From: Propioniciclava tarda
Lineage (GTDB): Bacteria; Actinomycetota; Actinomycetes; Propionibacteriales; Propionibacteriaceae
Reading direction: 5' to 3'
Assembly (NCBI RefSeq): GCF_900182665.1
Contig: NZ_FXTL01000005.1
Span: 62,001 to 126,000, forward strand
DNA: 64,000 nt
Shown: one piece after another, positions 56,249 through 64,000 of the stretch
Position numbering within the stretch: position 1 is the first letter of the stretch
Layout: the number at the start of each line of letters is the position of its first letter
Made by a program: the position numbers and the translations under genes
Notes under the pieces: model-generated
The model's database searches: none
Told to the model about the DNA's origin: nothing
What the model saw: only the letters and a program-made list of their open reading frames with translations

Positions 56249-56932
56249 TCAGTAGCCATAAACGCCCTTGCTCTGGTCACGGACGAGCTCGCCGTCCGAG
56301 AGTTCGATCACGCGCTTGCGCATCTGGTCGACGATCGTCGAATCGTGCGTCGCCATGATCACGGTGGTTCCGGTCTTGTTGATGCGGTCGAGCAGCTTCA
56401 TGATGCCGACCGAGGTCGTCGGGTCCAGGTTGCCCGTGGGCTCGTCCGCGATCAGGATCGGCGGCCGGTTCACGAAGGCACGGGCCAACGCGACCCGCTG
56501 CTGCTCGCCACCCGACAGTTCGTCGGTCAGCCGCTCGCTCTTGTCGCCCAGCCCGACGAGATCGAGCGTCTCGGGCACGATCGTGCGGATCTCGCGGCTC
56601 GACTTGCCGATGACCTGCAGCGCGAAGGCAACGTTCTCGTAGACGGTCTTCCCGGGCAGGAGGCGGAAGTCCTGGAACACGGTGCCCACCTGGCGGCGAA
56701 GGCGCGGGATGCGCCAGGCCGGGAGGCGTCCGAGATCGTGGCCGGCGACGTAGATCGAGCCCTTGGTCGGCTTGTACTCGCGCAGGATGAGGCGGAGGAA
56801 CGTCGACTTGCCCGAGCCGGAGGAGCCGACGAGGAACACGAACTCGCCCTTGTCGATGTCCAAGCTGACGTCGCGCAACGCCGGACGGGTCTGCCCGGCG
56901 TAGGTCTTGCTGACGTTGTCGAAAGTGATCAC
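56249..56932 (-). CDS. ftsE: Cell-division ATP-binding protein FtsE
   Basis: A 227-residue ABC ATPase forming a complex with FtsX at the division site. Walker A is GSSGSGKST, the signature [17 protein letters not shown], Walker [14 protein letters not shown], and the switch region [10 protein letters not shown]. The start is the GTG at 56932 giving [11 protein letters not shown], with GGAAG a few bases upstream. It is 102 bp downstream of prfB, as in most actinobacteria; a short hairpin lies in that gap. Confidence 0.96.
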   Translation of the reverse strand: MITFDNVSKTYAGQTRPALRDVSLDIDKGEFVFLVGSSGSGKSTFLRLILREYKPTKGSIYVAGHDLGRLPAWRIPRLRRQVGTVFQDFRLLPGKTVYENVAFALQVIGKSSREIRTIVPETLDLVGLGDKSERLTDELSGGEQQRVALARAFVNRPPILIADEPTGNLDPTTSVGIMKLLDRINKTGTTVIMATHDSTIVDQMRKRVIELSDGELVRDQSKGVYGY

Positions 56933-56955
56933 AGGTGCTTCCAGAGACGATCGGA

Positions 56956-56976
56956 TTCCTGAGAAAAGTTCAGGAA
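56956..56976 (-). other. Hairpin between prfB and ftsE
   Basis: TTCCTGA (56956-56962) and TCAGGAA (56970-56976) form a 7-bp stem with a 7-nt loop, 24 bp before the ftsE start. No T-tract follows on the minus strand. It could be an RNA-processing or partial termination site. Confidence 0.35.
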
Positions 56977-57034
56977 CGGGTACGAGAATGCCAGACGAGG
57001 CCAGCGGCGTCCCAATCGGCGCGCCGCCGCGCGG

Positions 57035-58147
57035 CTACGAAGCGGCCTGCTCGGCCTGGCGACGCCAGCGGATTCCGGCGTCCAGGAAGCCGTCGATGTC
57101 GCCGTCGAACACGGCGTCGGGGTTGCCGACCTCGTACTCGGTGCGCAGGTCCTTGACCATCTGGTACGGGTTCAGCACGTACGAGCGCATCTGGTCGCCC
57201 CAGGACGCCTTGACGTCGCCGGCCAACTCCTTCTTCTTGGCGTCCTCCTCCTGCTTCTTGAGCAGCAGGAGGCGCGACTGCAGGACGCGGAGCGCGGCGG
57301 CACGGTTCTGGATTTGGCTCTTCTCGTCCTGCATGGACACCACCAGGCCAGTCGGCAGGTGGGTGATGCGGACCGCGGAGTCCGTCGTGTTGACCGACTG
57401 GCCACCCGGGCCCGAGCTGCGGAAGACGTCGACGCGGATGTCGGACTCGGGCACGTCGATGTGGTCGGTCGACTCGATCAGCGGGATGACCTCGACCGCG
57501 GCGAAGCTGGTCTGACGGCGTCCCTGATTGTCGAACGGCGAGATCCGGACCAGGCGGTGGGTGCCGCCCTCGACGCTGAGCGTCCCGTAGGCGAAAGGCG
57601 CGCTGACTTCGAACGTCACCGACTTCAGGCCCGCCTCCTCGGCGTAGCTCGTGTCGAGGATCTTGACCGCGTAGCCGTGGCGCTCGGCCCAGCGCAGGTA
57701 CATGCGCAGCAGCATCTCGGCGAAGTCGGCGGCGTCCACTCCCCCGGCGCCGGAGCGGATCGACACGACCGCGTCGCGCTCGTCGTATTCGCCGTTCAGG
57801 AGCGTCCGGATCTCCAGGACCTCCAGATCGTCGCGCAGCACCTTGTATTCACCGGACGCCTCCGCGAGCGTCGCGCTGTCGGACTCTTCTTGGGCCAGCT
57901 CGACCAGGACGCTCAGGTCATCGAGGCGCTGACGGAGCTTGGTGACCTTCTCGACCTCGGCCTGCAACCGCGACAGCCGCGACGTGACGCGCTGGGCGTT
58001 GGCCTGGTCGTCCCAAAGATCGGGGGCCGCGACCTCCTCGCCGAGCTTCGCGATCTCGGCCCGCATCGACGGCACGTCGAGCACCGCCTCGATGGAGGTC
58101 AGGGTGCGATCGAGCGTCTCGATGTCGTTGTCAATGTCGGCGGCCAC
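57035..58147 (-). CDS. prfB: Peptide chain release factor 2
   Basis: A 370-residue release factor reading UGA and UAA. The anticodon-like tripeptide SPF is present in [14 protein letters not shown], and the GGQ catalytic loop reads [18 protein letters not shown]. The gene has a continuous reading frame from the GTG at 58147; the programmed +1 frameshift found near codon 25 in E. coli and many other bacteria is absent, so this autoregulation does not operate here. The order prfB-ftsE-ftsX is the conserved actinobacterial one. tRNA-Val lies 47 bp upstream on the same strand. Confidence 0.97.
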   Translation of the reverse strand: MAADIDNDIETLDRTLTSIEAVLDVPSMRAEIAKLGEEVAAPDLWDDQANAQRVTSRLSRLQAEVEKVTKLRQRLDDLSVLVELAQEESDSATLAEASGEYKVLRDDLEVLEIRTLLNGEYDERDAVVSIRSGAGGVDAADFAEMLLRMYLRWAERHGYAVKILDTSYAEEAGLKSVTFEVSAPFAYGTLSVEGGTHRLVRISPFDNQGRRQTSFAAVEVIPLIESTDHIDVPESDIRVDVFRSSGPGGQSVNTTDSAVRITHLPTGLVVSMQDEKSQIQNRAAALRVLQSRLLLLKKQEEDAKKKELAGDVKASWGDQMRSYVLNPYQMVKDLRTEYEVGNPDAVFDGDIDGFLDAGIRWRRQAEQAAS

Positions 58148-58193
58148 GAGGGTGGAGTCTACCCCGGACGCCGTCCGCCGAGGTCATCGCGGG

Positions 58194-58266
58194 TGGGCGC
58201 AGAGGGACTCGAACCCCCGACCACCTCCTTGTAAGGGAGGGGCTCTACCAGCTGAGCTATGCGCCC
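58194..58266 (-). tRNA. tRNA-Val (anticodon UAC)
   Basis: A 73-nt cloverleaf read leftward: acceptor GGGCGCA/TGCGCCC, D arm with AGCTCAGCTGGTAGAGC, anticodon arm CCTCC-CTTACAA-GGAGG giving anticodon TAC, T arm with GGTTCGAGTCC, discriminator A. CCA is not encoded. It lies just before prfB. Confidence 0.96.
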
Positions 58267-58427
58267 CGGCGGACCATGCTAGCTGCCCACCCGCCCTGCG
58301 TCATGGCTGCGAAAGACCGTCTCCAGGCGGCCAAGCGTCTCCGTGACGCGGACGAGGAGGCGCCATTGATCGGCCACGACCAGCGATAGGGACGCCCGGG
58401 CCGCGGCGGCTCCTCGGCGTAGGCGCT

Positions 58428-58895
58428 TTACTTGCGACTCGCCTTGGGGCGGACGACCTTTTGGGCGTGCCAGTCCTTGCTGACTTTGACGACGTTGGCC
58501 AACGCCAGGCCCGCCGTGATGGCGCCCTCGGCGATGTCGGCCGGGTCCACGTAGCCGGGACGCCCCACCTTCGGCGTCATCAGCCAGATGTGGCCGGTGT
58601 CGGAGAGATCGCGCAGCGAGTCCACGAGGCCATCGACCAGGTCACCGTCCTCGTCGCGCCACCACAGCAGCACGGCGTCCACGGCCTCCAGCGCGTCCTC
58701 GACCAGGTCACCGTCGACGGCGTCCATGATGGCGTCGCGCAGGGACTCGTCAACGTCGGAGTCCCAGCCCAGTTCCTGAATGGCCAGGCCGGTGCGCAAT
58801 TCCATCGCAACGACCGCCCGGGTGTCCTGCTTACCCGGCCCTGCCGTGGTTCCCACTGGTTCCTCCGCTTTCTCACGCACGTCGATGGGTGGCAT
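58428..58895 (-). CDS. DUF3052 family protein
   Basis: A 155-residue acidic protein of the actinobacterial DUF3052 family, recognised by ELGWDSDVDESLRDAIMDA, DAVLLWWRDEDGDLVDGLVDSL, HIWLMTPKVGRPGYVDPADI and the terminal AWH-like DWHAQKVVRPK. The function is unknown. In M. tuberculosis the homologue Rv2239c lies beside aceE (Rv2241), as it does here, 50 bp downstream of aceE in the same direction. The ATG at 58895 opens a 25-residue variable lead before the conserved part, so a later start at an internal codon is possible. Confidence 0.87.
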   Translation of the reverse strand: MPPIDVREKAEEPVGTTAGPGKQDTRAVVAMELRTGLAIQELGWDSDVDESLRDAIMDAVDGDLVEDALEAVDAVLLWWRDEDGDLVDGLVDSLRDLSDTGHIWLMTPKVGRPGYVDPADIAEGAITAGLALANVVKVSKDWHAQKVVRPKASRK

Positions 58896-58945
58896 CTACA
58901 GTGCCAGAAACTCGGCGCGCCCGACAGCGCTGCGCGAACCCACGG

Positions 58946-61705
58946 TCAGCTGTCGCCTCCCGCGTTCCCGGACGCCCCCGCCGTGACGTCGAGCAGCTGG
59001 TAGCGCTCGGCAGCCTCGCGAGGCACCGACGGATCGAGCTCGCCGGCGTCCACCAACAGCTGCAACGCCCGGACCGCCATCGACGGACCGTCGATGTGGA
59101 AGAAGCGACGAGCCGCGGCGCGCGTCTCGGAGAAGCCGAAGCCGTCCGCACCCAGGGACGCGAAGCGAGCCGGCACCCATTGAGCGATCTGGTCCTGGAC
59201 CTGCTTCATGTAGTCCGAGGTCGCGATCACGGGTCCGGGGCGTCCGGACAAGCGCTGCGTCACGTACGGGACGCGACGCTCGGCGTCCGGGTACAAGAAG
59301 TTGTGCTCGTCACAGTCCATGGCCTCGCGGCGCAGTTCGGTCCAGCTCGTGACGCTCCAGACGTCCGCGACCACGCCGTAGTCGCGCTTGAGCAGCTCTT
59401 GGGCCTCCAGCGCCCACGGGACTCCGACGCCGGACGCCAGCAGCTGGCAGCGGCGCGCGTCCGGGTTGACGCCCTCGAACGAGCCCTCCTTGAGCAGGTA
59501 CATGCCCTTGAGGATGCCCTCGACATCGACGTTCTCCGGCTCGGCCGGCTGCACCATCGGCTCGTTGTAGACCGTGAGGTAATAGATGACGTCCTCGGGC
59601 TTGTCGCCGTACATGCGCTCGAGACCCGCGCGCATGATGTGCGCGATCTCGTAGCCGTACGCCGGGTCGTACGTCACCACGGCCGGGTTCGTCGCGGCGA
59701 GCATCGGGCTGTGCCCGTCCATGTGCTGGGTTCCCTCGCCGGTCAGCGTGGTGCGTCCGGCGGTGGCGCCGATCATGAAGCCGCGCGACAGCTGGTCGGC
59801 GGCCGCCCAGATGGCGTCCCCGGTGCGCTGGAAGCCGAACATCGAATAGAAGATGTAGAACGGCACCATCGGCAGGTCGTGCGTCGCGTAGCTGCTGCCC
59901 ACGGCCGTGAAGGACGCCAGCGAGCCGGCCTCGTTGATGCCCAGGTGCAGGATCTGACCGTTCTTGGCCTCGCGGTAGGACAGCATCAGCTCGTGGTCCA
60001 CCGGCGTGTAGTTCTGGCCGTGCGGGTTGTAGATCTTGACCGTCGGGAAGAACGAGTCCATGCCGAACGTGCGCGCCTCGTCCGGGATGATCGGGACGAA
60101 GTGCGGGGCGAAGTCCTTCTCGCGCAGGAGATCCTTGACCAGGCGGACGAGCGCCATCGTCGTCGCGACGGGCTGGTTGCCGGAGCCCTTCCTGACCGAC
60201 GCGTACGCCTTGTCGCTCGGCAGCGCGATCGGCTTCGGCTGATTGCGGCGCTGCGGGACGCCTCCGCCGAGGGCCTTACGGCGCTCGAGGGCGTACTGGA
60301 TGCGCTCGTCGTCCGCCTCGGGACGCACGTACGGCGGCTGGTAGAGGTTCTCCTCCAGCTGCGCGTCCGTGATCGGCATGTCGAGGCGATCGCGGAACTG
60401 CTTGAGGTCGTCGAGCGCGAACTTCTTCATCTGGTGCGTGGCGTTGCGGCCCGCGAAGTGCTGCCCGAGGAAGTAGCCCTTGATGGTGTGCGCCAGGATC
60501 ACGGTGGGCGCGCCCTGGAACTTCACGGCCGAGTCGAAGGCCGAGTAGACCTTGTGGTAGTCATGGCCGCCGCGAGAGAGGCGCCAGATCTGGTCGTCGG
60601 TCCAGCCCTCGACCATCTTCGCGGTGCGCGGGTCGCGGTTGAAGAAGTGCTCGCGCACGTAGGCGCCGTCGTTCGCCTTGAAGGTCTGGTAGTCGCCGTC
60701 CGAGGTGGCGTTCATCAGGTTGACGAGGGCGCCGTCCTTGTCCTGGGCGAGCAGCGGATCCCAGCCGCGTCCCCAGACGACCTTGATGACGTTCCAGCCG
60801 GCGCCACGGAAGAAGGCCTCCAGCTCCTGCATGATCTTGCCGTTGCCGCGGACGGGACCGTCGAGGCGCTGCAGGTTGCAGTTGATGACGAAGTTCAGGT
60901 TGTCGAGACCCTCGTACGCCGCGAGCTGCAGCGCACCGCGGCTCTCGACCTCATCCATCTCGCCGTCGCCGAGGAACGCCCAGACGTTCTGGTCGGAGGT
61001 GTCCTTCAGGCCACGGTTGTGCAGGTACTTGTTGAACTGCGCCTGGTAGATCGCGTTGATCGGACCAAGGCCCATCGACACCGTCGGGAACTCCCAGAAG
61101 TCGGGCATCTGCCGCGGGTGCGGGTAGGACGGCAGCGCGCGGACGCGTCCGTCGACGATGTGGCTCTTCTCCTGGCGGAAGCCGTCCAGATCGGCCTCGT
61201 CGAGGCGTCCCTCGAGGAACGCGCGGGCATACATGCCGGGCGAAGCGTGGCCCTGGAAGAAGATCTGATCGCCGCCGCCTGCGTGGTCCTTGCCGCGGAA
61301 GAAGTGGTTGAAGCCCACCTCGTACAGCGTCGCCGAGGACGCGTACGTGGAGATGTGGCCGCCGACGCCCACGCCCGGACGCTGCGCCCGGTGCACCATC
61401 ACGGCCGCGTTCCACCGGACCAGGCGACGGAACTTGCGCTCCAGGTCGACGTCGCCCGGGTACCAGGGCTCGCGCTCGGCGGGGATCGTGTTGACGAAGT
61501 CGGTGGCGGTCAGCGACGGGATGCCCACGTGCCGATCACGCGCGCGTTCCATCATCTTCAGCATCACGTAGCGCGCGCGGTTGCGTCCGCCCGCCTCGAT
61601 CATGCCGTCCAGCGACTCCAACCACTCGGCGGTCTCCGCCGGGTCGGTGTCGGGCAGGTTGGCGGGGATCCCGTTCAAGATGGGTCCAGAGTCACGAGCG
61701 GCCAC
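58946..61705 (-). CDS. aceE: Pyruvate dehydrogenase E1 component (homodimeric type)
   Basis: Thiamine-diphosphate enzyme that decarboxylates pyruvate and transfers acetyl groups to the E2 lipoyl domain. The 919-residue product is of the single-chain E1 type (E. coli AceE 887). Landmarks are [22 protein letters not shown] split over residues 100-125, [14 protein letters not shown] followed by [21 protein letters not shown] in the ThDP/Mg site (about 235-275), and the C-terminal transketolase-like domain. The GTG at 61705 has AAAGGAC 6 nt upstream. Its partners E2 and E3 are not in the window. The Rv2239-Rv2242 gene order (DUF3052, aceE, PucR regulator) is preserved, with two extra genes before the regulator. 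Confidence 0.96.
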   Translation of the reverse strand: MAARDSGPILNGIPANLPDTDPAETAEWLESLDGMIEAGGRNRARYVMLKMMERARDRHVGIPSLTATDFVNTIPAEREPWYPGDVDLERKFRRLVRWNAAVMVHRAQRPGVGVGGHISTYASSATLYEVGFNHFFRGKDHAGGGDQIFFQGHASPGMYARAFLEGRLDEADLDGFRQEKSHIVDGRVRALPSYPHPRQMPDFWEFPTVSMGLGPINAIYQAQFNKYLHNRGLKDTSDQNVWAFLGDGEMDEVESRGALQLAAYEGLDNLNFVINCNLQRLDGPVRGNGKIMQELEAFFRGAGWNVIKVVWGRGWDPLLAQDKDGALVNLMNATSDGDYQTFKANDGAYVREHFFNRDPRTAKMVEGWTDDQIWRLSRGGHDYHKVYSAFDSAVKFQGAPTVILAHTIKGYFLGQHFAGRNATHQMKKFALDDLKQFRDRLDMPITDAQLEENLYQPPYVRPEADDERIQYALERRKALGGGVPQRRNQPKPIALPSDKAYASVRKGSGNQPVATTMALVRLVKDLLREKDFAPHFVPIIPDEARTFGMDSFFPTVKIYNPHGQNYTPVDHELMLSYREAKNGQILHLGINEAGSLASFTAVGSSYATHDLPMVPFYIFYSMFGFQRTGDAIWAAADQLSRGFMIGATAGRTTLTGEGTQHMDGHSPMLAATNPAVVTYDPAYGYEIAHIMRAGLERMYGDKPEDVIYYLTVYNEPMVQPAEPENVDVEGILKGMYLLKEGSFEGVNPDARRCQLLASGVGVPWALEAQELLKRDYGVVADVWSVTSWTELRREAMDCDEHNFLYPDAERRVPYVTQRLSGRPGPVIATSDYMKQVQDQIAQWVPARFASLGADGFGFSETRAAARRFFHIDGPSMAVRALQLLVDAGELDPSVPREAAERYQLLDVTAGASGNAGGDS

Positions 61706-61822
61706 GTGTCGTCCTTTCGCGATGCGTTGCGTTCGGTGTCCATCCTGCCTCGTTCCACGCCCGAAAGCACACCACGGCTGGCCCTCGGGACCGTCCGGGC
61801 CCTATCGGGCAGCCCGGACGCG

Positions 61823-62851
61823 TCAGTTCTGGTGGGAGGCGGTCCAGTCCAGGAGCCGCTCGACCGGCCAGGTGTTGACGATGCGGTCGGCGTCGATTCC
61901 GGCGGCCATCGCCTTGCGGACCCCGTGCACCGTCCACTCGAGTTGGCCGGGAGCGTGGGCGTCCGTGTCGATCGCGAACAGACATCCCATCTCGGACGCC
62001 AGCGCCAAGAGATCGTCCGGCGGGTCCAGTCGCTCGGGTCGAGAGTTGATCTCGACGGCCTTGCCGAAGTGCCGGCACGCCTCGAAGACCACCTCGGCAT
62101 CGAAAGCGCTCTGTGGCCGGGTGCCGCGTCCGCCGGCGATGAGGCGTCCGGTGACGTGGCCCAGGATGTCCGAGCGCGGGTTGGCGATGGCGGCGACCAT
62201 CCGGCTCGTCATCGCGTCGGCGTCCATGCGGAGCTTGGAGTGCACGGACGCGACCACGAGGTCGAGGGCGTCCAGCAGGCCGGGCTCCTGGTCGAGCGCG
62301 CCGTCGTCGAGGATGTCGGCCTCGATGCCGGTGAGGATCCGGAAGGGCGCCACCTCGCGGTTGAGGGCGGCGATGTCGTCGAGTTGGGCTCGCAGGCGGG
62401 ACGCGTCCAGGCCGCGGGCCACCCGCAGGTTCGGGGAGTGATCCGTCACCGCCAGGTACTCGCGGCCGAGGGCGCGGGCGGCGTCCACCATGTCGGGCAG
62501 CGGCGAGTAGCCGTCGGAGGCGTCCGTGTGGGAGTGCAGTTCGCCGCGGATCGCGCCGAGCAGCGGCCCGGCTTGGCTATCGAAGGACGCTGTCTCGTCG
62601 CGGACGCTCGCCAGATACTCGGGAAGGATGCCGTCGGACGCCTGCGCGATGACCTTGGCCGTGGACTCGCCGATGCCGGGGAGCGACGTCCAGGAGCGCG
62701 CGGCGTCCACGACGGCGCGGTCGGCGGGGGTCAGCGCCGTCAGGACGTCGGCCGCCTTGCGGAACGCGGTGGCCTTGCGGGTCTGGCCGCCGGCGCGCTC
62801 CATGAGGTAGGCGATCTCGCGCAGGGCCTCCACGGGGTCGATCTGGGTCAC
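61823..62851 (-). CDS. PHP-domain protein with PolX-like N-terminal helix-hairpin-helix region
   Basis: A 342-residue protein. The N-terminal 80 residues (VEALREIAYLMERAGGQTRKATAFRKAA, residues 5-32, then SLPGIGESTAKVIAQ) resemble the DNA-binding helix-hairpin-helix part of polymerase X; the rest is a PHP phosphoesterase of the YcdX/PolX C-terminal type with ELHSHTDASDGYSPL, LAVTDHSPN, GIEADIL, VVASVHSK, ILGHVTGR and AIDTDAHAP. No polymerase domain lies between. The GTG at 62851 is selected because similarity starts right after it. A repair or nucleotide-processing phosphoesterase role is likely from the fold; the substrate is unknown. Confidence 0.82.
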   Translation of the reverse strand: MTQIDPVEALREIAYLMERAGGQTRKATAFRKAADVLTALTPADRAVVDAARSWTSLPGIGESTAKVIAQASDGILPEYLASVRDETASFDSQAGPLLGAIRGELHSHTDASDGYSPLPDMVDAARALGREYLAVTDHSPNLRVARGLDASRLRAQLDDIAALNREVAPFRILTGIEADILDDGALDQEPGLLDALDLVVASVHSKLRMDADAMTSRMVAAIANPRSDILGHVTGRLIAGGRGTRPQSAFDAEVVFEACRHFGKAVEINSRPERLDPPDDLLALASEMGCLFAIDTDAHAPGQLEWTVHGVRKAMAAGIDADRIVNTWPVERLLDWTASHQN

Positions 62852-62890
62852 CCGCCCACTCCTACGCGATCGACGGGCGAGAGGCAAGCC

Positions 62891-63656
62891 TCAGGCCCAC
62901 GTCCAGGACGTCAGGACGGCTTCGATCGAGGGTGCAGGGTCGGTCGAGGCGCCGGCGAAGGCCGTCACAACGTACGTCTGATCGTGGTGGGTGAAGCAGG
63001 TGAGGTGCCAGTTGCGGACCGAGTCTGAGAGGGCCACGTCGACCCTGGACTCTGCTGGCCCACCCGTCGACGTCACGGGGATCGGCTCGGGGTCCGGCCT
63101 GGGATCCACCAGCCACTGGGTGCGGGACGACTGGGCCTCGCAGGCCTCCTCGGGCGTGGACTCCCCCGCCACGTCCACGAGGATCGTTGCTGACCCGCGG
63201 CTGAACCGCGCGGCGTTGAAGAGGCTCCCATCCTCGGTCGGCCCCCAGCCGCTCGGCGGCTGGACCAACGCTCCGGGGACGCCGATCCTGCCGGCGCCCG
63301 AGGCAGGCACCGGTGGCGCTGCCGTGGGAGGCGTCCCGATCTGCGGCGTGGGCTCGCTGGGCCGAGCCGAGGGACCCGTCGGGCCCTCCCAGCGCCAGGA
63401 TCCCAGCAACTCCCCGTCCGAGCGAACGAGGGCAGCGCGCGACGCTTGGTCGGGCTCGGACGCCGGACCTGAGGACGCGTCGGCGGACGCCAGCGGGAGT
63501 TGGTGACGACCCCGTCGCCGATGGTCTCGAGGGGTTCCTGCCAGGCGGGTGGGGAGAAGTCGGGTCCAGGCTGGCCTGGAGGCGTCGGTGTCGCGCCGGG
63601 CTCGCCGGCTTTTCAGACACGGCGACGTCGCCTTCCGATGCGGTCCGCCCAGCCCA
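62891..63656 (-). pseudogene. Hypothetical exported or proline-rich protein, apparently frameshifted
   Basis: From about 63500 down to 62891 one frame reads as a plausible protein (ASADASSGPASEPDQASRAA, then a Pro/Thr-rich linker and a C-terminal domain with LVDVAGESTPEEACEAQ and CFTHHDQTYVVTAF). Above 63500 the natural-looking residues move to another frame (GQPGPDFSPPAWQEPLETIG then DGVVTN), and above that a TGA at about 63614 separates it from the likely start ATG at 63656 (MGWADRIGRR). The frame that stays open to 63688 is Arg-rich there and unlike a protein. So the gene looks damaged by at least one frameshift and a stop, or there are sequence errors. I do not recognise the family. Confidence 0.5.
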
Positions 63657-63720
63657 TGGCCCCGCAGCGTACCCACCAGCGCCGCCACTAGGCTGGCCGG
63701 GATCCGAGGGGAGGGTGGCG

Positions 63721-64000
63721 GTGGCGTCCAACGAAGCTGACTGGGTTCCGTCGCCTCGCGTCCGGGCGGCCATCTCCAAACGACTGGCGGCCGCCGCGCC
63801 GGCCATGACCGCGACGGCGCTCGCCGACATGGCGACGAAGTACGCCTGGATCAAGGCCCTCGACCCCGACTACCGATCCTGGATCAACGTGATCGTCCGG
63901 ACCGGTGTCGACGGCTTCGTGTCGTGGTTCGAACGAGGGGCGTCCGGCCCGGGCGCGGGAAACATCTTCGACTCGGCGCCGCGTCCGCTGCAGCGCCAGG
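63721..64000 (+). CDS. PucR-type transcriptional regulator, N-terminal part (runs off the window)
   Basis: The first 93 residues of a protein starting at GTG 63721 with GGGAGGG a few bases upstream. KALDPDYRSWINVIVRTGVDGFVSWFE resembles the N-terminal region of M. tuberculosis Rv2242, a PucR/CdaR-like regulator (its C-terminal helix-turn-helix would lie beyond 64000). In mycobacteria Rv2242 stands between aceE and the fabD fatty-acid synthesis operon, so the same order is likely to continue to the right. Divergent from the damaged hypothetical gene. The assignment rests on this short segment and position. Confidence 0.7.
   Translation, partial: MASNEADWVPSPRVRAAISKRLAAAAPAMTATALADMATKYAWIKALDPDYRSWINVIVRTGVDGFVSWFERGASGPGAGNIFDSAPRPLQRQ

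Noticed and set aside
58050-58147. Programmed frameshift in prfB
   Set aside because: The frame is continuous and no CTTTGA-type slip site with an in-frame UGA is present in the first 40 codons.
58889-63028. 1379-codon open frame on the plus strand opposite aceE and the PHP gene
   Set aside because: High-GC antisense shadow: Arg/Val/Gly/His-rich with no domain, while the minus strand encodes clear AceE motifs.

Overview
The window is high-GC DNA from an actinobacterium, most likely a member of the Propionibacteriaceae. Lines of evidence are an AdnAB nuclease, remnants of a mycothiol-dependent dehydrogenase, MtrAB, DUF3107 and DUF3052 genes, a tmRNA whose tag ends RTDFALAA (close to the Propionibacterium tag as I recall it), and gene orders familiar from Mycobacterium tuberculosis Rv3198-Rv3211, Rv3240-Rv3246 and Rv2239-Rv2242. 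The genus cannot be fixed from sequence alone. No rRNA, CRISPR array, intact insertion sequence or prophage was seen.

Layout. (1) 64-17809: DNA double-strand-break processing. uvrD2 is read leftward; a tight recC-recB-recD operon is read rightward; nudC, adnB and adnA are read leftward. Both RecBCD and AdnAB are therefore encoded side by side. (2) 18003-20345: cspA, a DUF3107 gene, and a DEAD-box helicase that appears to start at CTG. (3) 20380-21710: a decay zone holding a frameshifted mycothiol-dehydrogenase gene fused by deletion to the back half of its usual metallo-beta-lactamase neighbour, and a SpaA-like surface-protein fragment. (4) 21845-30953: trpS, a PHP phosphoesterase, a short form of the large NAD-glutamate dehydrogenase, a DUF2505 gene, pruA, ku and a DUF6912 gene. 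(5) 30958-48346: the conserved secA, hpf, comF, mtrB, mtrA block, interrupted by nitrogen and amino-acid transport genes (polar amino-acid ABC transporter, livKHMGF, amtB-glnK) and lacking lpqB. (6) 48432-50427: yqgE, a yefM-yoeB toxin-antitoxin pair and an Imm5-like gene, just downstream of the ssrA 3' end. (7) 50483-58266: ssrA, an FKBP gene, a DUF2207 gene, smpB, an EnvC-like M23 hydrolase, ftsX, ftsE, prfB and tRNA-Val. (8) 58428-64000: DUF3052, aceE, a PolX-like PHP gene, a damaged hypothetical gene and the start of a PucR-type regulator.

How the genes fit together. Region 1 plus Ku gives resection, helicase and end-joining functions. Glutamate dehydrogenase and PruA form the proline-glutamate catabolic branch, while amtB-glnK, the ABC importers and the short Liv operon handle nitrogen and amino-acid uptake. 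A phased array of TAAC half-sites in front of amtB looks like a GlnR operator, yet the encoded GlnK lacks the modifiable Tyr51. ssrA and smpB, the two parts of trans-translation, lie 2.4 kb apart. ftsE, ftsX and the coiled-coil M23 protein form a compact division-hydrolase unit.

The least ordinary signals are the GlnK Met51 substitution, an MtrB kinase without its extracellular sensor, the CTG start of the DEAD-box helicase, the mscR/MBL deletion fusion, a start codon sitting in the loop of an 11-bp hairpin, and a strong excess of the heptamer GGCGTCC/GGACGCC across the window.
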